Shown here: positions 9,191-18,047 of the stretch, piece after piece | Numbering within the stretch: the first letter of the stretch is position 1 | How the letters are laid out: every line of letters starts with the position of its first letter | Assembly (NCBI RefSeq): GCF_002270355.1 | Contig: NZ_NJFZ01000024.1 | Coordinates: forward strand, 1 to 64,000 | DNA from: Flectobacillus sp. BAB-3569 | Lineage (GTDB): Bacteria > Bacteroidota > Bacteroidia > Cytophagales > Spirosomataceae | Direction of reading: 5' to 3' | DNA: 64,000 bases | Notes under the pieces: model-generated | Database searches by the model: none | What the model saw: only the letters and a program-made list of their open reading frames with translations | Told to the model about the DNA's origin: nothing | Program-made: the position numbers and the translations under genes

Positions 9191-9236
9191 ATCAAAAAAG
9201 GCGGTCGAAAAACAATTTTCGACCGCCTTTTTTGAT
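9191..9236. terminator. Bidirectional terminator with 21-bp perfect stem
   Basis: 9191-9211 pairs perfectly with 9216-9236, with a 4-base loop ACAA. A6 precedes and T6 follows the GC-rich core GGCGGTCG, flanked by ATC/GAT. It lies between the convergent permease and zinc peptidase genes. Near-identical architecture occurs at three other convergent junctions (around 40020, 56620 and 60145). Confidence 0.9.
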
Positions 9237-9259
9237 GAAAACTTGGAGAATTTTACTTG

Positions 9260-9288
9260 GCATAAGACGCAATCATTGCGTCTTATGC
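9260..9288. repeat. REP-like palindrome
   Basis: A perfect 14-bp inverted repeat around one central base. The core AGACGCAAT/ATTGCGTCT is shared with 56562-56580 and 60196-60214 and, in decayed form, with 39953-39979. Confidence 0.8.
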
Positions 9289-9349
9289 TAGTGAAAATGA
9301 ATTTTAAATAATCACTAAATCACTCAATCAAGATTCACTAAATTTTTAT

Positions 9350-10042
9350 CTAGTCATTACTTCTACGACCCGAAAGCATATTTAGGTAATACAATAATTG
9401 CGCTAGCATACCAATAGCTGCTACTACATAAGTCAAGGCTGCCCATTTGAGTGCGTCCTTTGCCATTTCATGTTCTCTTGGTGTTACTATATTTCTTTGC
9501 TGCATCCATTTGATGGCACGATTACTGGCGTCAAATTCTACAGGTAATGTAATGAAACTAAAGATAGTTGCTACCGCAAAAAGTGCTACACCGATGGTCA
9601 ATAACAACTTACTTCCTGTGGAGTACATAATCATTACACCAATCATCAATAGCATAGGAGTGAAGTTATTCGCAATACTCAATACTGGTACCATTGAACT
9701 ACGAAATTGTAGCATCGAATAGGCAGTGGCATGTTGTACCGCGTGTCCGCATTCGTGAGCCGCAACGGCTGCTGAGGCTGCGCTACGTCCATAATATACA
9801 TCTGGGCTAAGATTAACGGTTTTGTCTGCTGGATTATAATGGTCCGTGAGTTGTCCTTCTACAGATAAAACTCTGACATCGTAAATGCCATTGTCTTGTA
9901 GCATTTTTTCCGCTACTTCACGTCCTGAAAGTCCATTGGCAAGACCAATTTGAGAATATTCATTGAATTTACTCTTTAGTTGCCAACTAACTAACATACC
10001 AATCCCACCAAAAATCAGGGAAATTAACCAAATTCCTGTCAT
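9350..10042 (-). CDS. Membrane zinc metallopeptidase (YugP-like)
   Basis: 230 residues. An N-terminal membrane helix is followed by the motif AAHECGHAVQHA (about residue 95), which fits the HExxH zinc site of the Zn_peptidase_2 / YugP family, and by three further hydrophobic segments. The size matches the family (about 225-235). These are inner-membrane proteins of unknown substrate. It is on the same strand as rfaE2 but about 155 bases downstream. Confidence 0.9.
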   Translation of the reverse strand: MTGIWLISLIFGGIGMLVSWQLKSKFNEYSQIGLANGLSGREVAEKMLQDNGIYDVRVLSVEGQLTDHYNPADKTVNLSPDVYYGRSAASAAVAAHECGHAVQHATAYSMLQFRSSMVPVLSIANNFTPMLLMIGVMIMYSTGSKLLLTIGVALFAVATIFSFITLPVEFDASNRAIKWMQQRNIVTPREHEMAKDALKWAALTYVVAAIGMLAQLLYYLNMLSGRRSND

Positions 10043-10198
10043 AGTCTTGTTTGTTAAATGGTTTTTAAAATGGTAACATAATAGCCTTTTGGCTATCAGC
10101 TTCCAGCTTTGGGATCATCATTTTCTAAATAATATGTTATTTTAGAAGGTCGAGTCTTGTAAGTTATCATTATTAGAGACTCGATGCTGATTTAATGA

Positions 10199-10674
10199 TT
10201 AAAGCTGTTTAATTTTCTGTATTAAGGAGGTTGTTGAATATCCTTCTACCAACGAAATGGTTTTTACCTCTCCTCCTTTAGCTAAAACAAAATCTGAGCC
10301 AACGATATTTTCAACGGTATAATCGTCTCCTTTGACCAAAATGTCAGGTTTTACCTGTTCAATAACCTGTAAAGGTGTCGGTTCATCGAACAAAATGACA
10401 GTATCTACAAATTCAAAGGCTGCCATCATTCTCGAACGAGCATATTCATTGACTACAGGGCGAGTAGGGCCTTTCAAACGATTTACTGAAGCATCGGTAT
10501 TGAGGCCTAGCACCAATTTGTCGCCTAATTTTCTTGCTTTTTCCAGATAATCAATATGCCCAAGATGAACTATATCAAAGCATCCATTAGTAAAAACGAT
10601 TTTTTTCCTTCAGATTGCCATTTCTCTACTTGATTGATGGCTTGTTCTAAGGTGCAAATTTTATCTTGAGTCAT
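10199..10674 (-). pseudogene. rfaE2: D-glycero-beta-D-manno-heptose 1-phosphate adenylyltransferase, frameshifted
   Basis: The ATG at 10674 opens a frame ([25 protein letters not shown]) that leaves the family sequence at an A7 run (10600-10606, read on the minus strand) and stops soon after. One more A would restore the frame and give [38 protein letters not shown] and then the intact rest ([23 protein letters not shown]...). The corrected protein is about 158 residues, the normal size, with the HxGH nucleotidyltransferase motif as HLGH. It would make ADP-heptose for lipopolysaccharide. An assembly error in the homopolymer is more likely than gene loss, because the rest of the coding sequence shows no decay. 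Confidence 0.88.
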
Positions 10675-10736
10675 TAGGTTTTAATTTTTTGCCAATTTGA
10701 AAATAAGTCAATATGGTAATTCGAAGATTAACGCTC

Positions 10737-11708
10737 TTATTTACTTGATTTTGAGGTTAAAAATAGAGTAGTCAAAAAGCTGAGCGCTCCCAGTAATAGC
10801 AATGCAACCATTTGAGAACCATGAATGAAGGTGGCTAAAATGATACCATTTTTTTGTTCTAATCCATACAATACTAGCGCATTACCAACTAAGAAGTGAT
10901 ATGGCCCAATACCGCCCTGTGTAGGAGCAGCCATACCAAAAGTTCCCATGGTCAAAACAGTTAAACCAGCCAGCATACTCAAATGAGATGTTTCGGGAAT
11001 CGCAAAAAACAGCACGTAAGCCGAAAAGTAATACATCACCCAAATAAGTAGTGTATAGAAAATGAAAAGCCCTGGTTTTTGCATTTTCCCAATGCTCAAC
11101 AAACCGTCCAACAATCCATTAATCAATCCAACAATTTTGCCTAAAATAGGGTGTTCTGCTAATTTGGCTTGGTACTTTTTGAACAACCAAATACCTGCCA
11201 CACCACCAATAGTAGCAACCACTAATAGAACTACAATAAGAGTTACTTTTGACGCAAATTGCTCCATAAAGAAATCCTTAAGTTTGGTAAATTCTAAGGC
11301 AAGGTTTAGTAAAAAAATCACGAGTAACATAACCAAGTCAAAAATACGCTCGGTTACGACGGTTCCAAAAGATTTTTCAATCGGAATATCGTCTGTTTTT
11401 TGTAAGGTTCCACAGCGAGTTACTTCTCCCATGCGTGGAATGATATAGTTGGCAAAATAACCTGTAAGTACAGCCAAGGTAGTGCGAAAAGTTGAAGGCT
11501 TATAACCCAAAGGCTCCATCAAAAGTTTCCATCTTATTGCACGAGAAATATGCGCTACGAGACCTAAAATACCAGATAATATAATCCACCAGTAGTTGGC
11601 TTTGGCAAACTGATGTAGCATATCTGTGATATTGATGTCTTTAAAAACAAACCACATCAAACATCCAGCAAGTCCTAAAGAGATAACATATTTAAGTATA
11701 TTTTTCAT
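10737..11708 (-). CDS. Lysylphosphatidylglycerol synthase transmembrane-like (flippase-like) protein
   Basis: 323 residues with about 8 hydrophobic helices. It matches the LPG_synthase_TM / UPF0104 fold: an N-terminal ISLGLAGCLMWFVFKDI helix, HISRAIRWKLLMEPLGYKPS (about 52-71), and MAAPTQGGIGPYHFLVGNAL near the C terminus. It lacks the catalytic domain that transfers lysine in MprF, so it is probably a membrane lipid or glycolipid transporter-like protein of unknown cargo. It follows panC and panD on the same strand. Confidence 0.85.
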   Translation of the reverse strand: MKNILKYVISLGLAGCLMWFVFKDINITDMLHQFAKANYWWIILSGILGLVAHISRAIRWKLLMEPLGYKPSTFRTTLAVLTGYFANYIIPRMGEVTRCGTLQKTDDIPIEKSFGTVVTERIFDLVMLLVIFLLNLALEFTKLKDFFMEQFASKVTLIVVLLVVATIGGVAGIWLFKKYQAKLAEHPILGKIVGLINGLLDGLLSIGKMQKPGLFIFYTLLIWVMYYFSAYVLFFAIPETSHLSMLAGLTVLTMGTFGMAAPTQGGIGPYHFLVGNALVLYGLEQKNGIILATFIHGSQMVALLLLGALSFLTTLFLTSKSSK

Positions 11709-11860
11709 GAAATAAATGTTGATTAGTGAAAAGATGTTATTGGTTTAAAGTCTATCTTTTTAGAAAGAAGAAGTTATCAGTTTAAAGTATATTGGTTATC
11801 AGGAAATAATTACAATAAGTGCTTGTATCCAAGGTTATAGATTTTGTAAGCGCTCAAATA

Positions 11861-11894
11861 CAAATGGTGAACATAAGCTTATGTTCACCATTTG
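11861..11894. repeat. Perfect 34-bp palindrome after panD
   Basis: Two 17-base arms meet without a loop around AAGCTT. It lies 10 bases past the panD stop and has no T run, so it may be a weak terminator, an mRNA 3' stabiliser or a protein site. Confidence 0.8.
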
Positions 11895-11903
11895 AAAGCC
11901 ATA

Positions 11904-12254
11904 CTAGATGACTAGTTTGTTGTTATGGTCGGGAAACACAAGTTTTGGTTTGTGCTCTTTTGCTTCATCAGGTGTCATGATCGCATAAGCAATGATGATT
12001 ACGATGTCGCCAACTTGTGCTCTACGGGCAGCTGCTCCGTTGAGGCAAACCGTCCCAGAACCTCTTTCTCCTGTGATAACGTAGGTTTCAAAACGCTCAC
12101 CATTGTTGTTGTTCACAATCTGAACTTTTTCATTTTCGATAAGCCCCGCAGCATCCATCAAATCTTCGTCGATTGTAACGCTACCTACATAATTTAGCTC
12201 CGCTTGCGTGATTTTAACACGGTGGAGCTTTGATTTCATGACATGAATAAACAT
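11904..12254 (-). CDS. panD: Aspartate 1-decarboxylase
   Basis: 116 residues from the ATG at 12254 ([17 protein letters not shown]). With this start the self-cleavage site YVGSVT is Gly24-Ser25, the standard position, where the pyruvoyl cofactor is formed; the longer frame to 12296 is therefore rejected. Also visible are [13 protein letters not shown] and [16 protein letters not shown], which belong to the active site. It makes beta-alanine for pantothenate and CoA. panC lies about 150 bases upstream on the same strand. Confidence 0.96.
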   Translation of the reverse strand: MFIHVMKSKLHRVKITQAELNYVGSVTIDEDLMDAAGLIENEKVQIVNNNNGERFETYVITGERGSGTVCLNGAAARRAQVGDIVIIIAYAIMTPDEAKEHKPKLVFPDHNNKLVI

Positions 12255-12401
12255 GACTTTATTGTTAAAATTTGCAAATATTTGAGTGTGTAACAAATTA
12301 CAAGCCTCAATAATTGCACAAAGATAGCTTATGTAAATAGTTATTTGGCAATTAAATAGACTAATTCTTAATAGATTGAAAGCTTAGCCTACCTCAAAAA
12401 A

Positions 12402-13256
12402 CTAGATAATAATGTTGTCAATCAGGCGAGTTTTACCTAAAAATGCAGCAATGCATAGGGCTATTTTTCCTCCGCCCGAATTTTGAGATAAAATGCCTCG
12501 GAAGGGTTGTAGCGTATCAAAATCAGATATTTCAAAATACTCCAGCTCAATACCCTCTATATTTTTAAGAAATTCGGCAAGTTCGGTTTTTACTTCAGAT
12601 ACCTCTTTATCTTGTAATAAACTAGCCTTGGCATTGTTCAATGCTTGATACAAAGATGGTGCTACAGCACGCTGTTCGGGACTAAGATTTCTGTTGCGAG
12701 ATGACATGGCTAAACCGTCTTCCTCTCTTTGAGTTGGGCAAATCACTAGTTCCAAATTAAAGCTTAGTTCATTGACCATGCACGAAATAACCGCGCATTG
12801 TTGTAAGTCCTTTTGACCAAAGAAAGCTTTGTTGGGTTGTACAATGTGAAATAATTTTGAAACAACAATACCAACACCATTAAAATGTCCCGGTCTGAAT
12901 GCGCCTTCCATTACAGTCTCTAAAGCCCCAAAATCAAACTTCATAGTCGGCAATTTAGGGTACATTTCTTCAGCTGATGGAGCAAATAAAATATCGCATC
13001 CTGCGGCGTCCAACATTTGACTGTCGGCTTCGAGGGTACGCGGATAAACAGCCAAATCATGCGCATTGTTGAATTGCGTAGGATTCACAAAAATACTACA
13101 TACTACTATATCCGACTGAGCTTTTGCTTGATTGATAAGAGAGATATGTCCTTGATGCAGAGCACCCATAGTAGGAACAAACCCCACGGTCATACCTTGA
13201 TTACGAAGTTGCTTGAGATGTTGCTGTAATACTGAGATTTGATGAAATACTAACAT
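12402..13256 (-). CDS. panC: Pantoate--beta-alanine ligase
   Basis: 284 residues. It joins pantoate with beta-alanine from PanD using ATP. Motifs: VPTMGALHQGHISLI (HxGH, about 28-42), FVNPTQFN (about 57-64), FGQKDLQQ (about 148-155) and MSSRNRNLSPEQR (about 183-195), all standard for PanC. It has normal length. It heads the panC-panD pair and is divergent from the glycogen-synthase-like gene. Confidence 0.97.
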   Translation of the reverse strand: MLVFHQISVLQQHLKQLRNQGMTVGFVPTMGALHQGHISLINQAKAQSDIVVCSIFVNPTQFNNAHDLAVYPRTLEADSQMLDAAGCDILFAPSAEEMYPKLPTMKFDFGALETVMEGAFRPGHFNGVGIVVSKLFHIVQPNKAFFGQKDLQQCAVISCMVNELSFNLELVICPTQREEDGLAMSSRNRNLSPEQRAVAPSLYQALNNAKASLLQDKEVSEVKTELAEFLKNIEGIELEYFEISDFDTLQPFRGILSQNSGGGKIALCIAAFLGKTRLIDNIII

Positions 13257-13578
13257 CCTGTTTTTGTTTTAGTTAGTCTATAAAATCGAATGCCAACTAT
13301 GGCAAAAGTTGGGTCGTTTGCTCGATGAAGATGGCAAAAAACGTTCAAAACTACAGGGTTCTTTTACATTCTTCGCAAAATGATTGTGGAATTTCCGTAT
13401 TTTTTTTATATTTTTGCATAATTTTTTTCGAAATCTGTGCTTGTTTTTTGTTATAGTTAGTTGGTTGTAAACAAGGTTTGAGCGATTAATAGGAGATAAA
13501 CCGCTCGTTGAAACGCTTGTTAAATTTTACACCAGTTAACACTTTTTAACAACTACTAAGCTCCTAACTACGACAACA
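13257..13578. other. Divergent intergenic region panC / glycogen-synthase-like gene
   Basis: 322 bases. TATTTTTG at 13409-13416 fits the -7 consensus for the plus-strand gene, with a TTG at 13384-13386 about 22 bases before it, so a promoter here is possible. Otherwise only AT-rich sequence is seen. Confidence 0.35.
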
Positions 13579-14388
13579 ATGTCTAAATTGCGTATCCTTT
13601 ACGTTGCCAGCGAAGTTGACCCATTCCTTTCTACTACTCAGGTAGCTGATTTTGTAAGAAAATTGCCAGCGGCCATGCAAGAAAAGGGAATGGAGATAAG
13701 AATCTTGGTGCCAAGATTTGGGTTGATCAATGAACGTAAAAACCGTCTTCATGAGGTAGTGAGATTATCGGGCTTCACCGTTCCAGTGGGTGACGATGAT
13801 AAGCCTGTAACTATAAAAGTAGCAAGTTTGCCATCGGCAAAGTTGCAGGTATATTTTATTGATAACGAAGACTACTTCCAACGTAAGACTGTTTTCACAG
13901 ACAAAGAAGACAACTTTTATTCGGACAATGACGAGCGAGCAATATTCTTTTGCAAAGGCTCGTTAGAAACCGTAAAGAAATTAAGATGGGCTCCAGATAT
14001 TGTGCATTGCAATGATTGGATGACGTCTCTTGTACCGTTGTATTTAAAGACAACTTACAAGAACGATCCGATGTTCAAAGATGCTAAAGTCGTATTCTCG
14101 GTATATAATAGTGCTTTCTCTCACAAATTTGAAGCTACAAGTTTGTACGAAAAAGTAAAATTGATGGACATAGAGGATACTATGCTTGACAGTCTCAAAA
14201 CGGCTGACTACGCTGGCTTTATCAAAATTGGAGCAGAGTATGCAGATACTGTGATTACCTCAGAAGAAGAAGTTACGGAGAAATTTAACACAATTGTTGA
14301 TGAATTACCAGACAAAAAAATCGAGTTTGTTCCTGAAGAAAATATCGAGAGCTACTACAACCTTTACACAGATTTGGCAAGTGCGTAA
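13579..14388 (+). CDS. Glycogen/starch synthase N-terminal domain protein
   Basis: 269 residues, covering only the N-terminal (GT5) Rossmann domain of glycogen synthase: KLRILYVASEVDPFLSTTQVADFVRKLPAAMQEKGMEIRILVPRFG at the start and APDIVHCNDWMTSLVPLYLK around 140-160. The canonical KTGGL loop that binds ADP-glucose is replaced by STTQV, and the C-terminal catalytic domain is absent (usual length ~480). This short form is the usual one at this locus in Bacteroidota; whether it makes glycogen is doubtful. The next gene overlaps its last codons. Confidence 0.82.
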   Translation: MSKLRILYVASEVDPFLSTTQVADFVRKLPAAMQEKGMEIRILVPRFGLINERKNRLHEVVRLSGFTVPVGDDDKPVTIKVASLPSAKLQVYFIDNEDYFQRKTVFTDKEDNFYSDNDERAIFFCKGSLETVKKLRWAPDIVHCNDWMTSLVPLYLKTTYKNDPMFKDAKVVFSVYNSAFSHKFEATSLYEKVKLMDIEDTMLDSLKTADYAGFIKIGAEYADTVITSEEEVTEKFNTIVDELPDKKIEFVPEENIESYYNLYTDLASA

Positions 14389-15817
14389 CCTTTGGGTACT
14401 ACTTGTTGGTGCGTTCTTGATGATGGCCTGTGATGATCCTGAAGAAATTGGTACAGAGCTTTTCGGTCAAGATATTGGTGTGAATTATACCGATACTTTG
14501 ACAGTAGAGGCGTCAACAATTCAGTTAGATTCGATGCAGACCTCTGGTATTCCGTCTGTGTTTGTTGGAAATATGAGTCATCCTGTATTTGGCGATTACA
14601 CTGCTAAAACTTTTTTTCAAGTTACTAATGCTGATACGATTATGATCGATACTTTGGGGACAAAAGCCTACAAAGAATCTTTGGTTGAATCGGTAGATTC
14701 ATTAGCATTATATTTGGTGTTTCGTCGTGTAGCGGGAGATACCACAAAAGCGCAGACTTTCAAGCTTCACAGAGTTAAAAGTACAGCAACTCCAACAGTA
14801 AGTAAGGTTTATAATACAGGTGATGCTTTGCCTGAATATGATCCAACTCCTATTGCTACCGTAACAAGAAACCCATTGAAGCCAATCAGAAATGCGACTT
14901 CTGCTTCTGAAGATACTTCAAAGTATAGTTATGTAAAAGTGCCATTACCTATGTCATTGGCAAGGGAGATTTTTGCAAAACGTAATTTATCAAGTGCCAA
15001 TGCAGTGGTATACGACAAGTTTAAAGATATCATCAAAGGATTTGTTTTGATAAGTGAAAGTAGTCAAAATGCAGCACTTTCGTATTTTTCTGTAGGACAG
15101 AGTATGATGGATCTTTCATACCACTATACCTATACTTACCGCAAAACAACTGGGGTAGATACTACAGTAAGTGTCAATAAAACCACTTCATTCTCTATTA
15201 GTAATGGAACTGCAGCGACTGGTGAGCAGAATGTAAGATGGACTAATGTGACAGTTAATAGAAAAGGAGCTTTGGCTAACCTGAAAAAACCTGCTGATGC
15301 ACTGAAGTCATCGGATGCAGATGGTTATGTGTACATGGATAATATTTCTGGTCTAGCTGTAAAATTGAGATTTCCTACTTTGCTAAAATTGAAAGCTAAT
15401 AAAAATATTGCTATTAATAAGGCAGAGTTAATCCTTGAGCCTGATCAACCAGTTTCTGGTTTCTCAAGAATCACTAATTTAGTTGCGATTCAGGAAAATG
15501 GAGCTAATCGTCCTTTACGTTTTACTTCAACTAATGGCTTTGTTTATGCAAATAGTGAGACTCAAATCGCATCGTATGCAACAAAAGCCAATAGCTATAC
15601 CTTTAACGTGACATCAGCTTTACAAAATATTTTATCAGGAAAAGCAACTACGAATGGGTGGATTCTTACACCGACGTGGATTGGTTTAGCATCAAGCTCA
15701 GCTACTTCGGTGTCAGTGTTATCTAGTTCAAGAATCGTTGCAGTAGAACCAGTTCAGGCAGTTTTCAATGCCAAAAACATCAAACTGAAAGTCTACTATA
15801 CACATATTTCAAAGTAA
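14381..15817 (+). CDS. DUF4270 family lipoprotein
   Basis: About 478 residues. A GTG at 14381 is chosen as the start: it overlaps the stop of the upstream gene by 8 bases and gives a short perfect lipoprotein signal (MRNLWVLLVGAFLMMAC, lipobox MMAC). The longer frame back to 14294 has no signal peptide at its start. The mature part begins DDPEEIGTELFGQDIGVNYTDTLTVEA, typical of DUF4270, and is beta-rich. Its function is unknown; it is expected in the outer membrane. The gene order synthase-like, DUF4270, glmS is a conserved Bacteroidota arrangement, and translational coupling to the upstream gene is likely. Confidence 0.85.
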   Translation: MRNLWVLLVGAFLMMACDDPEEIGTELFGQDIGVNYTDTLTVEASTIQLDSMQTSGIPSVFVGNMSHPVFGDYTAKTFFQVTNADTIMIDTLGTKAYKESLVESVDSLALYLVFRRVAGDTTKAQTFKLHRVKSTATPTVSKVYNTGDALPEYDPTPIATVTRNPLKPIRNATSASEDTSKYSYVKVPLPMSLAREIFAKRNLSSANAVVYDKFKDIIKGFVLISESSQNAALSYFSVGQSMMDLSYHYTYTYRKTTGVDTTVSVNKTTSFSISNGTAATGEQNVRWTNVTVNRKGALANLKKPADALKSSDADGYVYMDNISGLAVKLRFPTLLKLKANKNIAINKAELILEPDQPVSGFSRITNLVAIQENGANRPLRFTSTNGFVYANSETQIASYATKANSYTFNVTSALQNILSGKATTNGWILTPTWIGLASSSATSVSVLSSSRIVAVEPVQAVFNAKNIKLKVYYTHISK

Positions 15818-15845
15818 TAGTTGGCAAAATTTTTGCTACTTCACT

Positions 15846-15887
15846 AAAGCGGAGTACTCAAGTCTTGAGTGCTCCGCTTTCTTTTTA
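15846..15887 (+). terminator. Terminator after the DUF4270 gene
   Basis: 17-base arms 15846-15862 and 15864-15880 pair with a single mismatch, with core AAAGCGGAGTACTC, and are followed by CTTTTT. This ends the two-gene operon before glmS. Confidence 0.85.
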
Positions 15888-16016
15888 CAGTAATATATTG
15901 CCGTATTTTTTCGTCGAAATTCATGTAGGTTTGGGCAAATTGATTATTTTTACGTATCAAACACAAGAATAAAGCAACTATAATCAATCAAATTTTCAAA
16001 CTATAATCATTATACT

Positions 16017-17852
16017 ATGTGTGGAATTGTAGCCTATGTTGGGCATCGTGACGCCGCACCTTTGATTCTCAAAGGTTTAAAACGTTTGGAATACCGTGGA
16101 TATGACAGTGCGGGTATCGCATTGTTGAACGGGGCATTAAATGTTTACAAGAAAAAAGGTAAGGTAAAGGATTTAGAGGAGGCTATTACTAACGAAACAC
16201 TCCAAAGTACTATCGGTATCGGACACACTCGTTGGGCTACCCATGGCGAACCGAATGATAGAAATGCTCACCCGCATTATTCTGCTAGTCGAAATTTGGC
16301 AATTATTCATAATGGTATCATCGAAAACTACAGTTCTATCAAGAAAAACTTGATGAAAAAAGGACATGAGTTTCATTCTGATACCGATTCAGAAGTATTT
16401 GTTCATTTTATTGAAGATATCCAAATCAATGCAGGCTGTTCATTAGAAGAGGCTGTTCGTTTGGCTATGAAAGAGGTAGTAGGAGCGTATGCTATTGTGG
16501 TAATGGATGCTACTAATCCAACGCAATTAATTGCTGCTCGTAAGGGTTCTCCTTTGGTGATTGGGGTAGGAGAGAAGGAGTTTTTCTTTGCTTCTGATGC
16601 AACGCCTATTATTGAATATACTCATGAGATGATTTATTTGAACGACTACGAAATTGCAGTAGTTCGTGATGGTGAATTAACAGTGAAAAATATCGATAAT
16701 GCTTTACAGTCTCCTTACATCCAAACGGTAGAGTTAGAACTTGAAGCTATCGAAAAAGGAGGATATGAGCATTTCATGTTAAAAGAAATTTTTGAACAAC
16801 CTCGTTCTGTAGCGGATTGTCTTCGTGGTCGTGTAAATGCAGACAACGGACACCTTGTACTGGGTGGTTTGCGTGAATATACCGATAAATTGGCTAAAGC
16901 TAAACGTATTGTAATTGTAGCTTGTGGTACTTCATGGCATGCTGGTTTAGTGGCTGAATATCTTTTTGAAGAATTAGCCCGTATCAACGTGGAAGTAGAA
17001 TATGCCTCAGAATTTAGATACCGTAATCCAATTATCAAAGAAGGTGATTTTGTAATTGCGATTTCTCAGTCTGGTGAAACTGCCGATACTTTAGCGGCAA
17101 TTGAACTAGCCAAGTCAAAAGGTGCTACGATTATTGGTGTTTGTAATGTCGTAGGCTCATCTATTCCTCGTGCTACTCATGCGGGTGCCTATACTCATGC
17201 CGGACCTGAAATTGGTGTAGCATCAACAAAAGCTTTTACCGCACAGGTAATTGTATTGACACAAATGGCCATTGCGGTTGCTCGCAAAAAAGGAACATTG
17301 CATGAGGATACCTTTAGACGACTCTTGTTTGAATTAGAGCGCATTCCTCATAAAATTGAAACAGTTTTACAAAGTGATAGCAAAATCAAAGAGATTGCTG
17401 AGAAATTTAAAGATGCTCGCAACTTTATTTACTTGGGTCGTGGCTATAACTTCCCAGTGGCTTTGGAAGGCGCTTTAAAATTGAAAGAGATTTCTTATAT
17501 CCATGCAGAGGGTTATCCTGCGGCCGAAATGAAACATGGTCCTATTGCTTTGATTGACGCCGAAATGCCAGTGGTATTTATTGCGACTAAAGATAGTTCT
17601 TACGACAAAGTAGTATCGAATATCCAAGAAGTAAAAGCTCGTAAAGGTCAGGTAATTGCCATTGTAACGGAAGGAGATAAGTTAATTCCAACGATGGCTG
17701 ATTATGTGGTTGAAATTCCTGCTATGCACGAGGCCCTGATTCCGTTGGTGTCGGTAATTCCTTTGCAATTGCTTTCATATCATATAGCTGTGATGCGTGG
17801 TTGTAACGTTGACCAGCCTCGTAACCTCGCTAAGTCGGTAACGGTAGAGTAG
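16017..17852 (+). CDS. glmS: Glutamine--fructose-6-phosphate aminotransferase (isomerizing)
   Basis: 611 residues, the normal length. It makes glucosamine-6-phosphate, the first step to peptidoglycan and lipopolysaccharide amino sugars. The nucleophile Cys1 follows the start Met (MCGIVAYVG). Glutaminase motifs: GHTRWATHGEPNDRNAHPH (about 74-92) and HNGIIENY. Two SIS sugar-binding domains follow (VACGTSWHAG, AISQSGETADT), and the C terminus DQPRNLAKSVTVE is standard. No glmS ribozyme is apparent upstream. It has its own terminator. Confidence 0.98.
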   Translation: MCGIVAYVGHRDAAPLILKGLKRLEYRGYDSAGIALLNGALNVYKKKGKVKDLEEAITNETLQSTIGIGHTRWATHGEPNDRNAHPHYSASRNLAIIHNGIIENYSSIKKNLMKKGHEFHSDTDSEVFVHFIEDIQINAGCSLEEAVRLAMKEVVGAYAIVVMDATNPTQLIAARKGSPLVIGVGEKEFFFASDATPIIEYTHEMIYLNDYEIAVVRDGELTVKNIDNALQSPYIQTVELELEAIEKGGYEHFMLKEIFEQPRSVADCLRGRVNADNGHLVLGGLREYTDKLAKAKRIVIVACGTSWHAGLVAEYLFEELARINVEVEYASEFRYRNPIIKEGDFVIAISQSGETADTLAAIELAKSKGATIIGVCNVVGSSIPRATHAGAYTHAGPEIGVASTKAFTAQVIVLTQMAIAVARKKGTLHEDTFRRLLFELERIPHKIETVLQSDSKIKEIAEKFKDARNFIYLGRGYNFPVALEGALKLKEISYIHAEGYPAAEMKHGPIALIDAEMPVVFIATKDSSYDKVVSNIQEVKARKGQVIAIVTEGDKLIPTMADYVVEIPAMHEALIPLVSVIPLQLLSYHIAVMRGCNVDQPRNLAKSVTVE

Positions 17853-17934
17853 ATATTAGTGTTGAATGATGAGTTGTGAATTTTGAATAATCAATTTATT
17901 CTTAATATAGATTTTATTACTCAGCTATAATATA

Positions 17935-17967
17935 AGCCCTTCGTATTTTTACGAAGGGCTTTTTTTG
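17935..17967 (+). terminator. Terminator after glmS
   Basis: AGCCCTTCGT (17935-17944) pairs with ACGAAGGGCT (17951-17960), followed by T7. Confidence 0.88.
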
Positions 17968-18047
17968 CTTTTATCAAGTCAGGAAAGGCTACTAAGTTGC
18001 TTATTTATGGGTATGTTGTTTTGTTTTACTAAACTTTTACCAACAAT

